A DNA stretch of 64,000 bases from Paraescarpia echinospica (taxonomy: Eukaryota > Annelida > Polychaeta > Sabellida > Siboglinidae): contig CM034534.1 of the NCBI GenBank assembly GCA_020002185.1, positions 60,540,948-60,604,947 on the forward strand, written 5' to 3'. Below are positions 12,735 through 25,167 of this stretch, in pieces (position 1 is the first letter of the stretch; every line of letters begins with the position of its first letter). Position numbers and translations under genes: made by a program. A model generated the notes under the pieces. It was not told where the DNA came from, searched no databases, and saw only the letters and a list, made by a program, of their open reading frames with translations.

Positions 12735-15472
12735 TGGATATAAATGTGTTTGTTTAAATGCAAGGAGTATAGTAAACCAAAGAAATGAACTAAACATTAT
12801 GGTAGAAGATATTGACCCTCACATAATAGGTATAACATAATCATGGGCAACCACCGATATATCAGATGCCGAATTGGGACTGACAGGATATGTAATGTTT
12901 AGGAAAGATAGAATAGGAAGAAGGGGAGGTGGAGTTATTTTATATATTAAATATGAAATAAAATTAGACAGAGAAACATATTGCGAAGAAGCTGTTTGGT
13001 GTAACATAGTTACAGGAAACTTAACGTTAACGGTTGGATTAGTTTATCGAAATCCAAACATAAGCATAGAAGAGAATGAAAAAATACAAAATGCTATAAG
13101 GGAAGTGAGCACACGGGACTGTGTTATTATGGGGGATTTTAACCATGGGCATATAAAATGGAAATCTCTACAGAGTATGGGTAGTGAGGACCACATGTTT
13201 TTAGTTTTAGTACAAGATTTCCTTTCTCAACATGTGCTAGAACCAACCAGGGGAGAGAATGTGTTAGACATAGTTTTGTCCTCACAGAATGAATTAGTTG
13301 ACAATGTCAAGATATGTGAGCCACTGGGGAATAGTGATCACAACCAGATACATTTTACCGTCAAAGTAAAATCAGAAAGGAATAGTAAAAAGCAGCACAG
13401 GAGAAATTTCTACAAAGGAAAATATAAGGACATAAGGAAATATTTAGCAAAGACAGACTTGAATAACACACTGAAGAATAAGACAGCAACGGACTGCTGG
13501 AATATCTTAGAGTGAAATTGAAAGCATCATCGTCAAATTTGTTCCTTTAAAAACACGGGAAACGGTCCAAAAAGAAACACTCATCGAAAGAAGCCATTAG
13601 AAGAATTAAGTATAAACAAATGATGTGGAAGTCATATAGACGTACTGAAAATTACGAAGACTACAACATTTATAAAGAAGCACTAAACCAAGCTACAGCT
13701 GAAATTAGAAATTCAAAGAGAAGCTATGAACATAAATTAGCTTGTAATATAAAACATGACAGCAAGAGTTTTTATGCATATTTTCGAAGCAAACAGAAAG
13801 TTCAGAATGAGGTCGGTCCTCTAGAAGATAGTGCTGAAAATATAATATCAGAGGGATTCTTAATGGCAGAAGACCTGAATGAGTATTTTAGTTCAGTGTT
13901 TACCAGAGAAGACATTAGTTCGCTGCCAGTACCAAAGGCTAAGTTCAAGGGGGCAGAATCAGACTATTTAGGACAGTTAATTGTAACCCCGGAAATGGTA
14001 GCTAAGAAAATTAGGGCTATAAATCACCTGGAGTGGATGGTATTCCACCCAAACTACTATTGGAAATTGTAGAACAAATTAGCATACCGCTTGCAACAGT
14101 TTTCAACTTGTCATTAGAAGAGGGAGTGGTTCCTTTAGAATGGAAAGAAGCAAACATTATACCGTTATTAAAAAAAGGTTCGAGAAACAAGTTAAATAAT
14201 TATAGACCAGTGAATTTAACATCGGTGATTTATAAATTATTAGAAAGACTAATTAAAGATCACACGGTGGATTTTCTTGCTAAACATAACTTGATAAACC
14301 CATCTCAACATGGGTTTCTAAAGGCGAGGTCATGCTTAACAAATGTGTTATGTTTTTTGGAAGATATCGCTAAGTGGGTAGACGAGGGATCACCAGTAGA
14401 TATCATCTACTTAGATTTTCAAAAAGCTTTCGACAAAGTGCCACATCAAAGATTATTGCTTAAACTAATGGCATAGGAAATGGTATAATTAACTGGATAA
14501 AAAAATGGCTGATTGACAGAAGACAACGGGTAGTTGTTGATGGGGAGGCTTCAAACTGGAAATCAGTTTTGAGTGGGGTTCCTCAGGGATCAGTACTGGG
14601 ACCTATATTATTCTTAATATATATAAACGATTTGGACGATGATATAGCTAGCAAGGTGTTGAAATTTGCAGATGATAAAAAAGTGATTAGAAGGATTAAA
14701 AGTGATGGAGATAGACAGCATTTACAAGATGATCTTGACAGGTTGATCATTTGGTCTGAAAAGTGGCAAATGTTGTTCAATTTTGGGAAATGTAAATGCA
14801 TTCACACAGGACATGGGAACGAATATGTAGAATATACAATGGGGGGAACTGTACTAAGTACTACTTTAAAAGAAAAAGACTTAGGGCTGACAATTAGTGC
14901 TGACATGAAGGTTTCAGAGCAGTGTGGAATTGCAGCTTCAAAAGGAAATCAAATCCTTAGATTGATTAGGCGAAATATAGCATATAAAGAAAAAGAACTA
15001 ATAATACCGCTGTACAAAACAATAGTTAGGCCTCATTTAGAATATTGTATACAAGCGTGGAGGCCATACCGGAATAAGGACATAGATATGCCAGAAAGAG
15101 TACAGAGGAGAGCGACTAAAATGATACCAAAACTGAGGGATCTTAGTTATGAAAAGCGCCTAAAAGAATGTGGTTTAACAACACCAGAGCCCAGGAGATT
15201 GAGAGGAGATCAGATAGAAGTGTTTAAAATATTGAATGGTTATGAAAATATTAATAGAAATATGTTTTTTTCAGTTAAGAAAGATAGAGACTAGAGGACA
15301 TGAAGTTACATTAGTAAAGGAGCAGTGTAGATTAGACGTAAGAAAGTTCTCATTTTAACAAAGGACTGTGAATGAATGGAACAGATTATCTCCTGATTGC
15401 GTGGGTGCTAGTAGTGTGAATATGTTTAAAAATAAAATTGACACATACCTCAGAAGGGCTGGATATATGTAG
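12735..15472 (+). pseudogene. LINE-2 ORF2: endonuclease and reverse transcriptase
   Basis: The endonuclease starts near CVCLNARSIVNQRNEL (TAA at 12838 interrupts it) and shows VGLVYRNPN, MGDFNHGHIKW and NSDHNQIHF. Reverse transcriptase motifs follow in shifted frames: VPLEWKEANIIPLLKKGS, NYRPVNLTSV, HGFLKARSCLTN, YLDFQKAFDKVPHQRLL, SGVPQGSVLGPILF and FADD (14665-14676). The C-terminus reads TIVRPHLEYCIQAW and ends LRRAGYM with TAG at 15470-15472. Breaks lie near 13514, 14025, 14475, 15294 and 15355. Function in life: target-primed reverse transcription of its own RNA. Confidence 0.85.
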
Positions 15473-15573
15473 ATAAAAGGGTTGGACTCTCGATAAGCCA
15501 AAGGGCTTCCTTGTCCACCTGCCATTTAGAGTTAATTCTCTGGATGGCAATCTTGTTAAATCTTGTTAAATCT

Positions 15574-17519
15574 AAATTAAACACGTTTAATTAATATGTT
15601 AAATAAATTAATTAATTAAAGTCAAACCAAATAATTGAAATATCAATTCTACTATATAACAAACTCAAACAAAATCAATGTGATTATTAAAATATTAGTG
15701 GTGATTTGTTGTATTATTACGTAGGTATATTGATCTTATCATTGGTTGACACGCATATACACGCACACCACACGCACGCACGCACGCACACACGGACAAC
15801 TGAATCAACAAATAATATATTTACTGGTTTCGTTCAAGGTCGTTATGGCCCACGGTATTAAGCGTATGCCATCTGCTGTTGGGCGAGCCGTCCAACATCC
15901 TGAACTGAATTCTGTCGTCAGTTCCGGCGTTTTGCTTTGCTGAGGTTTTTACAGTCAGTGTGTAGCCACATCCTGCAACATATTTTACCCAACAGTGTTT
16001 ACGTATATACTAGCTTTGAGGAACAAATCAACGGCATACGTTCATTTATCTCCATAATCCACTGTTTCCATTTTTTTCCGAAAAGCATAACAATCCGGTA
16101 GTCAGATGCCCTTTTGAAGGTGTACCGATATTGTAAACACCAGTAAATAAAGTTTATTATTATTAGGGTCCGCACGATGTTTATTTTGCATTTTTGTGAC
16201 CTTCTAACCCTCTAGGTTAATATAGTCCGACTGGTGCCACCCACGCATTTTTGTAAAAATCCATTAATATCAAATTAGGTGTCGTCATTAACATATACAC
16301 GTTTCTGAATATCTCGAATTGTAAACGCCCAAACAATCAACATGATGTGTCCAAACGAATGTTTTCAAGTATGTGGTTATGATTACGTCAGAGAACAAAT
16401 TATGATATGCAAATTTGTCGCATGAGTATGCAAATTAGCTCTGACCAATATAACCTCACGCTTTTTGTATATATCTCCTCAACAGTCGATCGGTAAGCAC
16501 TACCTAATGGATATGATTTTTGTATTTGGAATTTCCTCACACATTTTAGTATGCGGATATTGAAGATAACATGTATTTTCCTTCTTCAATTGCTTCTTCT
16601 TATCATTAGTCACCACAAACTACTACCTGACAATAAAATAATGTATCTAGCCTGCTCTTCAACTTCATTCATTCTAACTGCTAACGTCCCACGCGTTGTT
16701 TTGTCCTGCGAGTTGCTGCTAGTGGCAGTCCAGTTGCATCGTCTTAACGATCATGCTCCTTTTCCTCCGACTTCTTGTCAAGTGATGTTCAAAAAACAGT
16801 GTCCGTATTGCCTTGATGGTACAGGTTTCCACTATTAAAACAAAAGTGCCTTTCTGATTTCATGCTTTTAAGGTATCGGTGCGTCATCGGTACGGCGTAA
16901 GCAGACTAGCGCATGGTGGAACGTTCGTCGTGAAAGTTGTATCATTTTAAACATCTCCTGCTCCTTCTACCAGATTGCAAGTATTGTAACACATATGTTT
17001 CTCCAAAGCCTATGCCTATTGCCGCAGCTTATCCGTCTCCTTCCCCAAAGCAGTGACATGCGTGTAGGTAGATAACTTCATTGTTCCTAGAAATGTGTTC
17101 AGCAGATGGTGTAATAACATAATCCTTGTGACACTGTGGATGTATTTGTGGTACTTTTTTCGTCATAATTACATTTCACATGACGATATGACTAATTGCT
17201 ATGAATGAAACATGCAAGTACGTATAGCATACATTATGAAGGGTAAGCCGTAAAACATAATGTCATTGTAGTTACGGCCAATAAATGCATTGGCGTCAGA
17301 AATTGGTGAATATTCAGGGGATGAGACTTACAAAAATCTCCAATTGCAACCCTTCAAACTCTCCAAAAAATCCAACTATACTCCTCGAGGTTCTCCAAAA
17401 ACCTCCAATTCTACCCGTCTCCCTTGCATTGAACCTCTGAATTACACAAATTGCAGTTGCCCTGACACTCACCAAAACAACAAAATTAATATTTGTTTTC
17501 ATTACACCTTTAATTTTGA
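15574..17519. other. Non-coding interval
   Basis: A short (ACGC)n/(AC)n tract lies at 15750-15796. Two ATGCAAAT octamer words sit near 16408 and 16429. Around 17330-17420 the word CTCCAA recurs. No gene is supported. Confidence 0.5.
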
Positions 17520-17702
17520 TGATCATCTTTAGCTGTAACTTATTTTTTTATTTATTGTCATTTATTTTAACTAATTTAATATTATTAATTTTATGTAACT
17601 TACCGATGTTCTGCATACATATAATTATGTATTCTAAGTGCCGCCGAATGGATTTATCTAGATTGATGGCGCTATAGAAGTGTTCTTCTTATCTTATCTT
17701 AT
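17520..17702 (+). mobile_element. 3' tail of a LINE (CR1/L2-like)
   Basis: AT-rich 3' UTR followed by ATGGCGCTATAGAAGTG and a (TCTTA)n-type end (TTCTTATCTTATCTTATAA). The GGCGCTATA.AAGT word matches the end of the fragment at 1040-1860. No coding part remains. Confidence 0.5.
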
Positions 17703-18895
17703 AATTGAGTATAGGTAAAATAGATAATAACGTATGTTAACTCCATTGCATTACTGAGAATACTTCTTATCCTGGCTGACAGAAAACACATGGTCAAACA
17801 TATTTGACATCATATTTTGATTTACAATTGTGTTTCTGACTTAACCATAACACATTTAACATAACATGTTCTCAACAGTCCCACCAGCATACGCAGAATA
17901 GCTGGTTAAACAACTATTTTACTTTAACGGTGAATGATGGGTGTATTAGCAATGACGCCACAACAATGACATTTAAAAAATAAGTCTTGGCACAACAATT
18001 ACAAAACGTATGCTTTTCGCCTGCTATCGCCTTTCGCGTTGATCCCATTCTAGCAAGAGTTGGTACAAGAAGTGCACGCAGTCGTGTAATTAATCTATGC
18101 TTGACTATTTAATGATAACGATATGCTATCCATACAATTTTGTCACAAACGTTATAAATGTAACACAACTGGCGCCTCTAAAATAACAACACCTATTGTT
18201 TAAATATATCATAATCATCCGGAATTTTATGTTGTCGTTGGCTAGACTTTCGTACACACTGCCGACAGTGGTTAGTGATGTTACTTGGCATAACATTTCT
18301 CGTTCTTTATATCCTGCATTCCCTATTTGAATTAGCCTTACACATGTGACTTTTACTTTCTCTACGTACCACTTGCTTGACAGCAATGAAGTCAACGTCT
18401 ATATATCGCATTTTCTGCGTATTATGATGATCTTTCACATAGGTGGGATGAACAATGGCAGGATCATCAGTAATATCGCTTTATGTGACATCAGTGGTGG
18501 TTTTGTTATTAGTGTGCATGAGAACTAAGGAGACGACATGGAGTAGTTTGTTCTAATCTGGCATAAATCTCCACATACCTCATGCACTGTCTTGTCAAGG
18601 GGATCTGAACTGTAGCCCCAAGGCAGACATTTTGGCATGCATTCTCGAAACCAGTAAAGTCTCATTTGTATGTGACCGGATTCGTACGGCATACTTTGTC
18701 ACTTGATGATGAAACACTGGACCACTAATTCGCCAAGTGACGAGTGGTTTTTTTTTTCTGAGGCAGGTTGTTATAATATTTATTAGGATTGCATGTTTAA
18801 TATGCAAAACATGCTATAACACAACATATAAGCAATGCGAAATCAAGCAGCACACCGTTCGAAATACATGTTTTTTATGTTTTTCAAAGATAAAC
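17703..18895. other. Non-coding interval
   Basis: AT-rich, no gene, repeat or exon that I can support. Confidence 0.45.
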
Positions 18896-18956
18896 AAAAA
18901 ATAGCATTACATTATCTTACGATTTTAAATCGTAAGATAATGTAATGCTATTTTTT
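18896..18956. repeat. 61-bp near-perfect palindrome
   Basis: Two 30-base arms (18896-18925 and 18927-18956) are exact reverse complements separated by one T. The arm reads AAAAAATAGCATTACATTAT and on to CTTACGATTT. It abuts the left edge of the pogo-like block. Such a structure would extrude as a cruciform or fold as a 30-bp RNA hairpin. Confidence 0.97.
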
Positions 18957-18957
18957 T

Positions 18958-19739
18958 TCGGATTTTCGCTCAATTCGGACATAATTCCGAGGAAAGGTTG
19001 ATTTGTAATGTATTTCCCATAAAAAATCTTCATCTAAGTCGGAGTATAAGCCAGATCTTCGCCTAACTTGGAATAACTGAGTAGGTCCATTTGATCCGAG
19101 ATAATGTGTTTTTTCTCGCCTAAGTCGGATCGCAGTATTCAACAAAATCATTTGGTTGCTTGGAGTATGTGTACAGATGAACTAAAACGTGAAACGGATA
19201 TTCAACGAGCAAATCATTGAAACCGTACAAAACCGCGACGCAGACGGTTGGTTTACTGAGCGATGAGGAGGGCGATGAAGTCTCGGTGTCTGAAGATAAG
19301 ATAACCAAACTCAGTGGCACACATACTGCTTTATGGACGCTAATTAAGACTATATAGTTCGATGCTCGTAAAATCGAAGAATTGACCAACAAGTAGAGGC
19401 CATTATCATGAGATAGTCGCAACAAAGACTTACGCACAGACTGACATTTACAATCAATAATAATTGCTAAGCTATAACTTTAGAGATTCGTGTCAAAATG
19501 AAGCACAAAACAAACTGTTCTAATGCTACATAATGTTGTGTGTTGCTTGTGGACATCAACATATGTAGAATTACCGCTGTATCCAGTCACTTTCAAGCGT
19601 TATTCACGGTTACCTAAGGGCTTTTAGAGGGTTGCCTTTGGTGCAGGGATATGTCGTCTTTGGCTAAGTCAGATTTTCGCGTAACTCGGATTAAATCACT
19701 CGGTCCGATTGAATCCGACTTAGGTGAGGTTTACTGTAC
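18958..19739 (-). mobile_element. Pogo-like non-autonomous element, copy 2
   Basis: The right end reads CCGACTTAGGTGAGGTTTACTGTA; in reverse complement this is TACAGTAAACCTCACC, close to the TA plus CAGT-start ends of pogo/Tigger-type Tc1-mariner elements. The left part (18958-19150) matches copy 1 at 1861-2055 in inverted orientation. The interior (19150-19660) has no transposase. The left border is uncertain because a terminal CAGT end is not seen there. Confidence 0.45.
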
Positions 19740-20619
19740 ATTATACGTTGATGTAGAATGAACAGTTAATACATTAGGAGTTTTACGAAAAATCCGCCAG
19801 GTGGCGTAATATTAATATTTATCTGACATGGTAGCAATCAATATGTAAAATTAGTTACTTTCAAGTCAAATGAAATTTTTAATGTATTTGAAACTTCGCA
19901 TACGTAAACTTAATACCCTTGTCAAGTAATATGCAAAATATGAAAGCCGGTTCATTGCGAACTCATGTCACTATAAGCACGCTCAAACGTGGTCATTTGT
20001 CTGTCACAAAGCAACCAGCCCGAGAGATGATGCTGACGTCACCACAGGCAGGGCTGCTGAGCGCGCCCTCTCCGTTAGCACGGCGAGCGCCGGTACAGCC
20101 TATTGTTTCAGATTGTCCATGAAATTGTAACCGCGGAATTTAATATTAGTATTAATATTTAGCATTAATTTAATGTTCAATCTTGCATTAATTTAAAGTA
20201 ATCATTTACAAGGCAACAGTCGGCAACAGATAAAAGGAATTGTTAAGTAGCTAAGAAGGCTATTCAATATTACAAAGATAGTGTTTTTATATATCGGCGA
20301 AATTAAACTAAATTTCCTACAGACGTAATGCCGATAGGGAGTACCACAAAATAAGTGCGGCAACCGACAAGGCTCGAATTACAGCGTTCGTCTTCATTGA
20401 AGTGAGTTTGAAAAAGCCGACCGAAGCTGCCTGGGCTTTCTTACTGTGGTGAGAATTGGATGTAGGTATGCACGTTGTTTGGATGAAAGGGCTTGATAGG
20501 TAATTATACTGATCCTTAAAATAATGCGATATCGCACAGGGAGCCAATGCAGTGAGCTTAGAAGTGGCACTCAGCGAAAAAAAACGAGGAAATCGTGTAA
20601 CTACCCTTACCAAATAACT
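19740..20619. other. Non-coding interval
   Basis: A GC-richer patch at 20030-20105 (GCTGAGCGCGCCCTCTCC) stands out from AT-rich surroundings but shows no splice-flanked frame I can defend. Nothing else is supported. Confidence 0.4.
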
Positions 20620-20737
20620 ACTGCGATTCCCTCACATATAATCTCGCAACGTGTGTCCAACCCTACCAAATAAGGTTGGACACATTGAAGTTTTGTAATG
20701 TCATTGCTAGCGAGATTATATGTAAGGGAATCGCAGT
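20620..20737. repeat. Nested inverted repeat
   Basis: The outer arms 20620-20647 and 20710-20737 are 28 bases each with one mismatch (ACTGCGATTCCCTCACATAT against its complement). Inside, GTGTCCAACC and GGTTGGACAC form a second stem. The whole could fold as one branched hairpin. It may be a small MITE remnant. Confidence 0.9.
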
Positions 20738-21967
20738 TGCCAAGTATGCTGCTAACAAGACCTGTTGTGATAGTTTTAGCAAGAGAAAATGGCATATACC
20801 GGCGAATACGTCGAAAGTAATAAAAACAGCAGTGGCACGTTTCATGTATGTGTTGTCTAAAATTGAAGACGTTTTCAAATACAAATATTTGTTGCCGTTT
20901 TCACCAATGTTTGTCGCCGTTTTGACCAAGATTACCGCCATCTTGCATGTCAATGTTCTGTTGTTTTTTTACTTCCGAGCTTGCTATTTGTGGATTTGGG
21001 TGACAGCCACCCTTTAAGGGTGGAACCATGCTTACGTGATTATAATAATGTTAGTGAAAGATATACTGGTGGTCCCAAATTTCGCCGTTCGCAATGGGGT
21101 AAATCGTTTTTTTAAAAAAATTTGAACAGAAAATCTGAACAAAGTCTTATCATACAAGATATTCAGGGAGCCGAGATCAGGGAACCATTTCACTAACAAT
21201 ATTACTATTAGCAACCACTACGTGGCGCCATGTACACCTACTCTTTGCGTCCATAATTGCAAAATATGAGGTTAGATTAGAACACTTTCGTGATCAGCGC
21301 CATTTGTCTTTATGGCATACACAAGCACCGCCACGGCGCAGTGCCCTCTGGGGACTGGTCGGCTCAACGTCACTGCCGGTGACGACAGGATTCGGATCTT
21401 TGGCATATGGAGTCTGAAACTGTAATAATTATTATACAATGATTGTTACCAGAATGTAATATTTCAGGTTTTATGTATCAAGTGAATGGTGATTTACTAA
21501 ACATGAACCGATAAAATATCGAATATAGTATGTGATCTGCCAACATTGTTAGTGTTGATGTTATAGCTGTAACGCCTATAAAATATTGGTTATTTATTTT
21601 GTCAAATAGTCAAGTATTTATTTTCAAGAGAATTTCAATCAATAAAAGAACAGAAATTGCACATTTTACAGCACGTATTGTTAACGTTGCAGTCAATATT
21701 AATGTATTGCTGTGCTGTTTGAATGTTGTAAACACGTTAAATATAATGTTACGTAGGCTCACTTGTTTGCGTTTATTGGCAATGCTTCGAACAATTATCC
21801 ATCAAGCTCTAAACTTCAAAAAAGTAAAATTGTGCTCGTTTCCGTAAATATTAGACACACAGTTATTAAATGTGAACTCTCTGGAACGAACGTGAATAAA
21901 CTAATGTGGAAGCTAACAAAAAAAAGATTCACAAGACACCTGCTTTACAATACATTGACCAACTAAC
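20738..21967. other. Non-coding interval
   Basis: No exon or repeat is supported. It would be intronic if the minus-strand exon at 21968-22225 belongs to a gene that continues leftward. Confidence 0.4.
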
Positions 21968-22225
21968 CTTCGTCTGGAGCAATTGGATGAGATTGCGCAG
22001 GCGCGGGAGAACTTGCGCGCGCAGGTCGCAGTTGAGCTGCCGTTTCGGTGTCTTGCTCGCGCTGCAGATGATCTGACAAGGATTGTCAGAGTCGGTGAGT
22101 GAGATACACGCCGCCATGCCGCCGCGCGTGTGAAGTCGCAGCAGTGCCTCGGTGCCGACCGCCGGTAGACGGGTCAACGTGTGGTTCAGGTGTCGGGCGG
22201 CCAGCAATACTGACTCTATGTTTGT
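21968..22225 (-). CDS. Internal exon of an unidentified host gene
   Basis: On the minus strand a 258-base open block (86 codons, phase 0 to phase 0) is bordered by an acceptor (TGTGCTTCAG) and a donor (GAAG|GTTAGT). It is much GC-richer than its flanks, as expected for an exon. The peptide starts TNIESVLLAARHLNHTL and ends RNLIQLLQTK, with an alternating helical leucine pattern and a central HTRGGMAACISLTD. I do not recognise the protein. The clean splice borders, symmetric phase and composition make it the best host exon in this part of the window. Confidence 0.6.
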
Positions 22226-22565
22226 CTGAAGCACACACAAACATACACACATATTTCGGAAACAATATTGTAATATCATGGAAACCTGCTATCGTCAGAT
22301 AATACAAGCACATTTTCGATTTATTATTTGCGGTTATACATAGAATAAGGTACCAGTACGTTTTACGAATTAATTGTGTTCGCATACTGACCAACAAACA
22401 AAAGCGCACTTCCTACCTCAAAAAGAGAAACGATCGTCGATAATCAATAGAAGGCACAGCAATTGTATACACGTATAAGAACACGTGTACAATAAAGCAA
22501 ATTGGAAATTTTTTGTAGGCTTATGTATGAAATGTGTTCAACATTTACTGTCGTTTCTCAAATCA
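22226..22565. other. Non-coding, probably intronic
   Basis: AT-rich sequence between the exon's acceptor side and the left end of the Harbinger-like element. No feature is seen. Confidence 0.4.
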
Positions 22566-25167
22566 GGGCGCGAGGTTATAAAGCGTACTCGGTGCTCATA
22601 CTCAACTCCATGCTCAGACTCGAGATCTCATGCTCACCGGAGAATCCATGCTCACGGTGGTTATAAAACGTCTTGAGTACGTGCTCAACTGAGTATGCCG
22701 TCTTGAGTATGAGAGCAAAAGAAAGAGCTCTTTCGGAGCTCTCTTGTTGACGAAGATAAGAAACCTACACCTATTTATAAACAATATCAACTTCCGACTA
22801 TAAAACGGTATGGACGAAGACCTACGCCGTTGTGAATGTGTTTATTTTATGGTGAAATGAGCAGAGGAATATCGACTGAATAACTTTGCAAGGAAAGTAC
22901 TTCGCTGTGCACGATGGAATAGACATGGCATAAGACAATTCAAAAGGTAAAATAGCGTAAAACAGTAGTAACATGACCTGCCACTGTATTATTTATGATA
23001 TTTTGTATCAGTTTAACAGTAAGTAGGTACGATGATTTCGGGCTCGACGGCGTCGATGTTACCGTGTTTATAATAAATAAATACCTTACACACATCAAAT
23101 TGAGTTGGCATTCGTACTTGTGATACAACTTACATTATCTGCAACAAATGAACTGACAACGTAGTTGTATGGGAGCGGCCATTAGTTATCAACTGTGCCG
23201 GAGGATTTGGGGACATACATACTCTGATCTGAAATTCAGCTTACCCCACCTCCAATCATATCGTTGCGTGTCCCAAATTCGTGTAATTCTGTGGCAATAA
23301 TTTCATAACTGTTTCATTAAACAAAAATTATGATTTGAAAAGCCTAAGTTCAAAATAGTTATTTATATACAATTGACCCAAATCCATGTTACAGATAACT
23401 GTTGTTTTTATACAGATATGTGCATATAATATGATATTCTGATGTACAGTTACACGTTTATATTGTATAATAACCACATTCTAAGTTGTTTTACATAGTT
23501 TTCTTCACATTTGCTTGTTGCGTCTTTGAAATACTACTTTGTTAAACTGCACTAAATTAGTCACTGTCAAATCAAATCAAATCAATTAATTTTGCAACAA
23601 TAACAACATAGCAGTATACATACACAAAACAACCGTTTAAAAATAAAGTTGTGTTGCATGGTGGTCACATGGCATGTGATATGCCGTCTTCCTGTGACCC
23701 CATAAACATATATTTCGAATTATATTTACACATACGTATACAATGATTATCACAAGTGTATGATATCTTCTGTATAACAACGGACTGGGGATGCGATGGA
23801 GAAGGAAACGAATTAGTCTTCACCACCATGCTGGGTTTGAACTGATAAGGCAAACACACAGTTATGTTATGGTCTTCCGTCAGCTGTGCAGCGTTCCTCA
23901 TTGACACAGTATGGCTATATTTTTAGTACATCTTATATTCGATTCTCAAAAAGTATGGCTTCATTGCTTCAGTACAATTGGTAGAGTTTGTATAATTTTA
24001 ATTTGGAAAACCTTGTTTTACTACAGGGTATAACCATTTTATTAGAAAGATATCAACTATGTATTGTTTGTTAGTTCATCAAACTAGTTAAATTTTGGTA
24101 GCCTTGTAAATATGATCATATTCATTTTCTAAATGTACACTTTGACAAAAATACTGACCGAGTGACCACACCAATGACACTATGATCACATATACATTTA
24201 AGTTATAAACTTATCGAATATGTCTGCGTATGTTGTGTATCGTCTACCTCTGTGTCAAATTTGTATTTCTGCCTTTTGATTATAAAATTATTGGCATTAC
24301 AAATGTGTAATATCATGACATCCACAAAGCATGGCTACCAATTATATCACCGTTGCATGGGCTTCATTATTAGTAAAAACGATGAAACAATATAACTAAT
24401 ATGTTTTATTCTACTTAGTACTTCTTCATTATTCCCAATTGAAAAAACGGCACTACAAAATAATGATATATTAATAACAGTTTCAGGCAATGACAAAACG
24501 TGGTTGTGTTGACGGGTAAACTTTATGGCGTCGTAATTTTATTATTTATTTTTAAATGTACACATGTATGTATGTTGTATTGATATGGCTTAATGTCTGG
24601 CATGGTATTTTATTAATCGTCCAGGTAAACAACACTGTTTTGGAGAAGCGTTTGGTATGAACTGCTCAGCAGTTGATCGTGAAATTGTATCGCCAAGCAG
24701 TAGCGGTAAACGAATGGTCCCCATCGCCGAAAAGGTGCCACCAAGACATAAACATGGCAACATTGTGTCGTAGTGTCTCCCGCTAGATTTGACAAATGTT
24801 CAGTAAATAGTGCAGTTTGAGGCATAATACGGAATCTTTCGCTAATTTCGTGTTGCACCACTTCTTCAAATGGATTGATTACATCTCAGACGCTGATATC
24901 GAGCTGCGATTCTTCTCGAAAACTTCGAACTTGGACAACGAATTCGACTAATTTCTACGTGAGCTGTCATCTTTGTTTGTTTGAGTACGGCGTTGAGCAA
25001 TGTCCGTAGCATACTCAGAATGTAGACGTTTCATGCTCAACTCTGAGTACGATTACGTGCTCAGAAAGTGTTATAACCTCCGTGAGTATGATCATGGTGT
25101 GAAAGCGAGGCTTGAGTATGAAATTCTGAGCACAGAGCATCGAGTACGGCTTAATAACCTCGGGCCC
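22566..25167 (-). mobile_element. Harbinger-like DNA transposon, decayed
   Basis: The two ends are inverted copies: left GGGCGCGAGGTTATAAAGCG and right (reverse complement) GGGCCCGAGGTTATTAAGCC, followed by related GTACTCG.TGCTC words. A second inverted pair, ACTCACGG.GGTTATAA, lies about 110 bases in. GGGC-starting ends are usual for PIF/Harbinger elements. Near the right end a transposase N-terminal remnant is seen on the minus strand. No 3-bp target duplication was confirmed. The interior 22760-24600 is AT-rich and empty. Confidence 0.55.
24613..24960 (-). pseudogene. Harbinger-type transposase N-terminal remnant
   Basis: Reading the minus strand from about 24960, a basic stretch (FSRRIAARYQRLR) is followed by HEISERFRIMPQTALFTEHL. 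This resembles the NPxEExxDxEFxxRFR segment that opens the helical region of Harbinger transposases. The frame then drifts and ends at 24613, and the catalytic DDE part is absent. It is supported by its position inside a GGGC-ended inverted repeat element. It is a remnant, not a working gene. Confidence 0.35.

Larger units (their letters stand above)
11200..15573 (+). mobile_element. LINE-2: CR1-like retrotransposon with esterase ORF1
   Basis: This near full-length two-ORF non-LTR element lies directly downstream of LINE-1 in the same orientation. ORF1 carries a Cys-rich knuckle and an SGNH esterase domain, the arrangement described for CR1-like LINEs; ORF2 carries endonuclease and reverse transcriptase. 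The 3' UTR ends in a short tandem repeat (TCTTGTTAAA twice, 15551-15570), the kind of terminal repeat expected for CR1 clades. ORF1 has one frame change and ORF2 at least four frame or stop defects, so the copy is dead but complete in architecture. It shares close sequence with LINE-3 (41.1-44.9 kb). Confidence 0.88.
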
